Assembly: GCF_000935025.1 (NCBI RefSeq)
Contig: NZ_CP010836.1
Location: 1,984,001-2,048,000 of the forward strand
Direction of reading: 5' to 3'
Length of the DNA: 64,000 nucleotides
Origin: Sphingomonas hengshuiensis
GTDB taxonomy: Bacteria > Pseudomonadota > Alphaproteobacteria > Sphingomonadales > Sphingomonadaceae
In this document: in pieces, positions 59,733-64,000 of the stretch
How positions within the stretch are numbered: position 1 is the stretch's first letter
How the letters are laid out: each line of letters starts with the position of its first letter
Position numbers and translations under genes: made by a program
The notes under the pieces: generated by a model
Database searches by the model: none
What the model was told of the DNA's origin: nothing
What the model saw: the letters and a program-made list of their open reading frames with translations, nothing else

Positions 59733-59924
59733 ATGTCAGACACATCGGCAGACCGTATCGAACGGGCGCTGGCGCGGATCGAAGCCGCGGCGGCGGCGCG
59801 TGCCTTCAGCACCGAGCGACTCGCGCGGCGCCATGCCACGCTGCGCGCACGGATCGAGGACGCAGTGACCACTCTGGACGCGCTGATCGCGCGCGAGCGC
59901 GCTGCGGCAGAGGAGGAAGATTGA
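59733..59924 (+). CDS. small coiled-coil protein upstream of zapA
   Basis: 63 residues beginning MSDTSADRIERALARIEA, almost all charged helix (AFSTERLARRHATLRARIEDAVTTLDALIARERAAAEEED). Its TGA overlaps the zapA ATG (TGATG), so both are translated together. I do not know a named family, but a coiled coil paired with zapA suggests a division-ring or ZapA-partner role. This is inference from position only. Confidence 0.72.
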   Translation: MSDTSADRIERALARIEAAAAARAFSTERLARRHATLRARIEDAVTTLDALIARERAAAEEED

Positions 59925-60226
59925 TGGCGGAGATCACGCTCACGATCGCCGGCCGCAGCTATTCGATCGCCGCGCGCGAGGGCGACGAGCCGCATCTGCG
60001 CCACCTGGAAGCGATGATCGCCCGCCATGCCGAAGCGGCGCACCGCGCGTCGGGCGGGCTCAATGCGGAGCGGACCTTGGTCTATCTGCTGCTGATTCTC
60101 GCCGACATGCTGGACGAGAGCGAACGCAATCCGCCTGCCGGGGTTTCCCCGGTGCTGCTCGACCGAATCGCCGATCGTCTCGAAGCCGTCGCCGCAGCCC
60201 TTGAGGAAGACGCCGCGAGCGCCTAG
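59924..60226 (+). CDS. zapA: cell division protein ZapA
   Basis: An FtsZ-ring-associated protein of 100 residues. N-terminal ITLTIAGRSYSIAAREGDEPHLRHLEAMIARHA is the globular ZapA head; a coiled-coil tail follows (LVYLLLILADMLDESERN, then DRIADRLEAVAAALEEDA). GAGGAGG precedes ATG 59924 within the end of the upstream gene. It is directly followed by 6S RNA, the classical gene order. Confidence 0.94.
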   Translation: MAEITLTIAGRSYSIAAREGDEPHLRHLEAMIARHAEAAHRASGGLNAERTLVYLLLILADMLDESERNPPAGVSPVLLDRIADRLEAVAAALEEDAASA

Positions 60227-60231
60227 ATAGG

Positions 60232-60396
60232 GGGTGGCGGGCACTGCCCGGTACGCGCTCTCAGATATCCCTGAGGCTATTCATCATCCAAGGGAGCTGT
60301 CCCTGTGCAGATCTTGGTCTGTCGCACATGGTTCCCACCTGACGTACCGCGCGTCAGAGGATATTCGAGCCAACGGCCATGGCGGTCCCGCCACCC
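60232..60396 (+). ncRNA. ssrS: 6S RNA
   Basis: About 165 bases between zapA and FTHF cyclo-ligase, the standard place for 6S RNA. The closing stem GGTGGCGGG (60233-60241) pairs with CCCGCCACC (60387-60395). Inside are GTACGCGCTC, TCAGATATCCCTGAGGC and the 3' half GTACCGCGCGTCAGAGGATATTCGAGCC, giving the rod with a central bubble. It binds RNA polymerase sigma-70 holoenzyme in stationary phase. Confidence 0.9.
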
Positions 60397-60408
60397 CGCC
60401 CCCATCCG

Positions 60409-60963
60409 ATGACCCAGGAAAAGCACGCGCTGCGCGCACGGCTTCGAGCCGACCGCGACAAATTCGCCGCCGAAGCGAGCGCCGCGATCTGCGCGCCCGA
60501 CGCATTGCTGGCGAAGTTTCATCCCGGACGGGTGGTCACCAGCTACATGCCGGTCGGCAGCGAGGCCGATCCGTCGCTTCTGGCCGCCGCTGCGCTGGAG
60601 CGCGGGTGCAGGATCGCGTTGCCGCATGTCGTCGACCGCGCGACGCCGATGCGGTTCCTGGCGTGGCAACCGGGCGATGTGCTGGTGGCCGGCGCCTTCG
60701 GATTGCTCCAGCCGGACGCCGCGATGCCCGATTGCATTCCCGACATCATCCTCACCCCATTGCTGGGCTTCGATCGCCGACTCAACCGAATCGGTCAGGG
60801 CGCGGGCTTTTACGACCGCGCCTTTGCCCGATTCGAAAACGCGCTGCGCATCGGCGTGGCATGGTCGGTGCAGGAGGCGCCCGCTATCCCCGCCGACATC
60901 TGGGACGTGCCGCTGCACGCCGTCATCACCGAAAGGGGCATGATTTGCCACGAGGAACCGTGA
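60409..60963 (+). CDS. 5-formyltetrahydrofolate cyclo-ligase
   Basis: Converts 5-formyl-THF with ATP to 5,10-methenyl-THF. 184 residues. The family pieces are EKHALRARLRADRD at the start, TSYMPVGSEADPS, RIALPHVVD, and the ATP/Mg segment TPLLGFDRRLNRIGQGAGFYDRAFAR. It starts at ATG 60409; a start at 60379 would lie inside 6S RNA. It overlaps the DUF2842 gene by four bases (GTGA). Also called ygfA/fau. Confidence 0.94.
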   Translation: MTQEKHALRARLRADRDKFAAEASAAICAPDALLAKFHPGRVVTSYMPVGSEADPSLLAAAALERGCRIALPHVVDRATPMRFLAWQPGDVLVAGAFGLLQPDAAMPDCIPDIILTPLLGFDRRLNRIGQGAGFYDRAFARFENALRIGVAWSVQEAPAIPADIWDVPLHAVITERGMICHEEP

Positions 60964-61169
60964 ACGCATCGTGGCGCAAGCCCGTGGGGATGCTGGCCAT
61001 CCTGGCGCTGATCCTGGTGTGGGTCGTCATCGTGGCGAGTTTTTCGGCGTGGATCGCCGCGCTGCCCGGCGTGGTCCAGTTGCTGCTGTACGTGGTCCTG
61101 GGCGTGGTGTGGATCGCGCCGCTCAAGCCGATGCTACGCTGGATGGAAACGGGCGTCTGGCGCGACTGA
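60960..61169 (+). CDS. DUF2842 family membrane protein
   Basis: 69 residues with two helices: MLAILALILVWVVIVASFSAWIAAL and VVQLLLYVVLGVVWIAPLKPML. It starts with GTG in a GTGA overlap with the previous stop. The end LRWMETGVWRD is typical of this small alphaproteobacterial family. Function is unknown. Confidence 0.92.
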   Translation: MNASWRKPVGMLAILALILVWVVIVASFSAWIAALPGVVQLLLYVVLGVVWIAPLKPMLRWMETGVWRD

Positions 61170-61304
61170 GCGCGCCTGTACCGCTATGCCGGGGTGCGCA
61201 CTAGCGCCCTCGGCCCCATCCCTGTTCATCGCGGAAACCCCGCTTCGGTGGCGTATCGCCACCTTCCTGATCCCACCACGCAACCCCTTCAAAATAGGGG
61301 CGCG

Positions 61305-61381
<77 letters not shown>

Positions 61382-61426
61382 TTGCTCAAGCGAGGAGGCG
61401 GGCACTAGCCGCACGATTCCGGGGTG

Positions 61427-62665
61427 TCAACCGGATTGATCGCGACTTTCTCGCCGATGCGATCTTGCCTCGCCGGGATCGGCGACGAGGGTGCCGTGTT
61501 CGAACAGGAAACCGGCGATGTCGGGCTTGCCGGCAGCGTTCACGACGGTCTGGATGATGATCAGCAGCGGCACGGCCAGCAGCGCCCCCGTGGTGCCCCA
61601 CACCCATCCCCAGAAGCTGAGCGAGATGAGAATCAGGATCGGGCTGATCGTCAGCCGGTGCCCGACCACCAGCGGCGTCACCACATTCGCCTCGATCAGA
61701 TGCGCGCCGATCATCAGCGCGGCGGGCACCATCGCCCAGCCGATCTCTGCAAAGCTCATCAGCCCGCCGATCGCGAGCAGGAACGCCGCCAGCACGGGGC
61801 CGATATACGGAATGTAGTTGAGCAGCGCGACGATGCCGCCCCACATCAGCGGCGTGGGCATCCCGATCGCGTACAGCGCGCCTGCGACGATCAGGCCCAG
61901 CGTCATGTTGATCAGCGTGATCGTGCCCAGATAGGCCGAGGTGTCGTCGACCACGTCCTGGATCACGCGCGCGGTGGCCATCGCGCCGCCGAAGCTGGAG
62001 CGCGAGGTGATCGCCCGGCGCCGCAGCCGGGTCCAGCCCGAGAGGAAGAAATAGATGACGAGGATCGCGAAGAACATCTCGATCAGCGCCGATGGCGCCG
62101 ACGTGGTGAACAGATCGAGCAGCGAGCGCGGCGGCGCCGCAGCGATCGTCGTGGGCTGGCGCACTGGTGCGGAGGCAAAGTTGAGCAGCGTCTTGTCGAC
62201 GAACTGCTCCAGATTCGCGTAAAATTGAATCAGCGGCTCCAGATTGTGCTGGATCTGCGGCACGCTGTCCGGAAGCCGCTGTACCCATTGCCAGGCCGGG
62301 ACCACGATCGAGGCGAGCGCGACGTTCGCCGCGACGAGGAACAGCAGTACGCAGATCAGCGCCGCGATCGGCGCCGGCACGCGGTGCCGCTCCAGCCATT
62401 CGAGCAACGGCACGAGCGCGATCGCGATCACCAACGCGGCGGTGAGCGGAAGGAAAAACTGCGAGCCCGCCTGTAGCGCGAACGGCACTGCCAGCAGCAG
62501 GCCGATACCCGCGATCAGCGTGAACGCCGCCAGCAACCGATCGCGCTTCTGCGATTCCGCGGGCGTCTCGTCTGGATGGGGCGCAAATCCTGCGCCGGAC
62601 GCGGCAAAGGGCAGCCCACCCTCTTCCGCTGCCCCGCCGCCACTCACTCCCGAATGCTCGCTCAC
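61427..62665 (-). CDS. AI-2E family transporter
   Basis: An inner-membrane permease of 412 residues with about eight helices, in two clusters at ~50-110 and ~190-380. Typical segments are FFLPLTAALVIAIALVPLLEWLERHRVP, IPYIGPVLAAFLLAIGGLMSF and the loop SFWGWVWGTTGALLAVPLLIII. Named for autoinducer export in YdgG/TqsA, but many members transport other solutes, so the substrate is open. It follows tRNA-Asp on the same strand side. Confidence 0.93.
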   Translation of the reverse strand: MSEHSGVSGGGAAEEGGLPFAASGAGFAPHPDETPAESQKRDRLLAAFTLIAGIGLLLAVPFALQAGSQFFLPLTAALVIAIALVPLLEWLERHRVPAPIAALICVLLFLVAANVALASIVVPAWQWVQRLPDSVPQIQHNLEPLIQFYANLEQFVDKTLLNFASAPVRQPTTIAAAPPRSLLDLFTTSAPSALIEMFFAILVIYFFLSGWTRLRRRAITSRSSFGGAMATARVIQDVVDDTSAYLGTITLINMTLGLIVAGALYAIGMPTPLMWGGIVALLNYIPYIGPVLAAFLLAIGGLMSFAEIGWAMVPAALMIGAHLIEANVVTPLVVGHRLTISPILILISLSFWGWVWGTTGALLAVPLLIIIQTVVNAAGKPDIAGFLFEHGTLVADPGEARSHRRESRDQSG

Positions 62666-62841
62666 CCGCTGTCCCCTTATGCGCAGACACTAGCGCGCTT
62701 CGCGCTCCGTTGTAATACCGAGTGGACCGGTGCCGAGCCGCTTGTCATCACCTGTTGACTAGCATCGCCGGGAGCGCGAATGTTTCGGACACGGACCGCC
62801 AACCGGGGCACCAACGCCCGGCACGACAGGAGAATTGCACG

Positions 62842-63195
62842 ATGGATCCAAGCGAACGCGAACTGGCGCTGCGGCGTCACGAGAGCCTGGAATATATCGG
62901 CCTCCGCGCCCAGGCGACCGTGGTCGGACTCTCGCAGCTGTGCACCGAGTTGGTAGCCGCGGGCGTGCTCAACGACGCGGCGATCGGGCGGATCAAGAAG
63001 GCGATCCAGCAGGACATTTCGGTATCGCGCCCGCGCACGCGCAACTATCTCGAGTTCGAACGGGCGATGCAGGCCCGGCTCGACGCGATCTTCCCCCAGG
63101 CGCGCGATCCCGAACGCACCGCGCCGATCGGAACCACCACCGACATGGAAGACCAGATCGGCACCCCGCCCGAGGACATCGACGCGGGTTCCTGA
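62842..63195 (+). CDS. small protein, hypothetical
   Basis: 117 residues: MDPSERELALRRHESLEYIG, then RAQATVVGLSQLCTELVAAGVLNDAAIGRIKKAIQQDI and an acidic Gly/Pro-rich tail (TTTDMEDQIGTPPEDIDAGS). It is mostly helical and soluble, with no domain that I know. ATG 62842 has CAGGAGA nine bases before. It converges with the acyl-CoA ligase gene (3-base gap). Confidence 0.72.
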   Translation: MDPSERELALRRHESLEYIGLRAQATVVGLSQLCTELVAAGVLNDAAIGRIKKAIQQDISVSRPRTRNYLEFERAMQARLDAIFPQARDPERTAPIGTTTDMEDQIGTPPEDIDAGS

Positions 63196-63198
63196 CGC

Positions 63199-64000
63199 TC
63201 AGGCGGCGCCGCGTTCCTCAAACAGCGCGCGTAGTTCGGTCTTCAATATCTTGCCGTTGGCGTTGCGGGGAAGCACGGTCGGCGAGAAGTGCACGCGCAC
63301 CGGCACCTTGAACCCCGCGAGCCGCTCGCGCACCCATGCCTGGATCTCGGCCTCGGTCGCCGCGCTGCCGGGAGCGAGATGGACCACCGCCGCCGGCTCC
63401 TCGCCAAGCGTCTTGTGCGGGATGCCGACCAGCGCGGCGTCGGTTACCGCAGGGTGCGCATAGAGGACGTCCTCGACTTCGATCGAATAGATATTCTCGC
63501 CGCCGCGGATGATGATATCCTTGGCCCGGTCGACGATATACAGGAAGCCCTCCTCATCGAGCCGCGCCAGGTCGCCGGTGCGCACCCATCCGTCGACGAA
63601 GGTTTCCGCCGTCGCTTCGGGCTTGTTCCAATAGCCTTTGACGATCATCGGGCCGCGCGCCCAGAGTTCGCCGACTTCGCCCAGCGGCAGTTCGCGGTCG
63701 CCCTCGATGCTCATGATCCTGAGGTCGGCGGTCGCGACCGGCGGGCCGGCGCTGTTCGGCCGGTTGAGATAATCCTCGCCCGAATGGGTGGTCACCGTCG
63801 CCGTGGTCTCGGTCATGCCCCAGCCATTGCCGGGCAGCGCGCCGAACTCCTCATAGATGCGGCGAACCAGTTCGGGCGCCGACGGGGCGCCGCCATAGGC
63901 GATGGCCTCCAGGCTCGACAGGTCATAGTCCTTGCGCGCGGGGTGTTCGAGCAATTGCCACGCGATCGTCGGCACGCCGCCGGTTCCCTGCACCTTTTCG
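63199..64000 (-). CDS. AMP-binding acyl-CoA ligase, C-terminal part (5' end outside window)
   Basis: The last ~267 residues of an ANL-superfamily adenylate-forming enzyme. Visible parts are GMTETTATV (A5), ELWARGPMIVKGYWNKPEATAETFVDGWVRTGDLARLDEEGFLYIVDRAKDIIIRGGENIYS (A7-A8, TGD and the hinge DRxKD) and PRNANGKILKTEL (A10 with the catalytic Lys). This suggests fatty- or aryl-acid CoA ligase activity; the specificity pocket lies beyond the edge. The frame stays open at the window end. Confidence 0.93.
   Translation of the reverse strand, partial: EKVQGTGGVPTIAWQLLEHPARKDYDLSSLEAIAYGGAPSAPELVRRIYEEFGALPGNGWGMTETTATVTTHSGEDYLNRPNSAGPPVATADLRIMSIEGDRELPLGEVGELWARGPMIVKGYWNKPEATAETFVDGWVRTGDLARLDEEGFLYIVDRAKDIIIRGGENIYSIEVEDVLYAHPAVTDAALVGIPHKTLGEEPAAVVHLAPGSAATEAEIQAWVRERLAGFKVPVRVHFSPTVLPRNANGKILKTELRALFEERGAA

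Overview
The window is about 64 kb of high-GC chromosomal DNA. It most resembles a Sphingomonas-like alphaproteobacterium. The reasons are a 14-subunit nuo (complex I) operon followed by birA, coaX, rnj and a DUF1467 gene; a zapA-6S RNA-FTHF cyclo-ligase block next to a tkt-gap-pgk glycolytic block; AddAB recombination enzymes of the alphaproteobacterial type; and CC0125-type lipoprotein, DUF2842 and Hpt-like genes. The genus is inferred from gene families and order, not from a database search. I see no phage, IS element, integron or CRISPR array. The DNA looks like core chromosome throughout.

Layout. 1-6.3 kb: the 5' part of a GGDEF-type protein (reverse), moaA-nadK (overlapping), tRNA-Asn, an alpha/beta-hydrolase-like gene, a KTSC protein, a probable adenine deaminase plus phosphoribosyltransferase salvage pair, and a lipoprotein. 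6.3-13.3 kb: secA with a small secreted protein upstream, a TonB-type protein, an autoregulated-looking Xre/membrane protein pair, argJ, a tiny SEC-C gene broken into four pieces by three identical +1 shifts, and trxA. 13.3-26.6 kb: addA-addB, a glycosyltransferase, a CoxE-like VWA protein, a degenerate HPt protein, a large coiled-coil membrane protein and an SDR with a structured leader. 26.6-45.4 kb: one long reverse-strand operon, nuoABCD-(NTF2-like)-E-(57-aa membrane peptide)-FGHIJKLMN-birA-coaX, with rnj and DUF1467 downstream. 45.6-50.8 kb: inositol monophosphatase, cupin, efp, M23 peptidase, L,D-transpeptidase, a K+ channel and thiE. 51-61 kb: central carbon genes fda, pgk, gap and tkt with a thioredoxin-like gene and a chemoreceptor inserted, then zapA, 6S RNA, FTHF cyclo-ligase and DUF2842. 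61-64 kb: tRNA-Asp, an AI-2E transporter, a small protein and the 3' part of an acyl-CoA ligase.

The most striking item is at 12631-12879. A short gene with a perfect Shine-Dalgarno sequence can encode an 81-residue SEC-C zinc-binding protein only if the ribosome shifts +1 three times. Each shift falls at the same tetranucleotide, TTT-C. The only other Phe codon in the gene is TTC, and no shift is needed there. The second shift lies between the CxC and CC halves of the metal site, so the metal site exists only if that shift happens. This looks like multiple programmed +1 frameshifting rather than random decay. Other points of interest are a 57-aa membrane peptide hidden between nuoE and nuoF, an NTF2-like gene inside the nuo operon, His-rich segments in NuoL and NuoM, a likely CTG start for birA, a 13-bp inverted-repeat operator upstream of the Xre gene, an HPt protein lacking its histidine, and hairpin-rich intergenic repeats.
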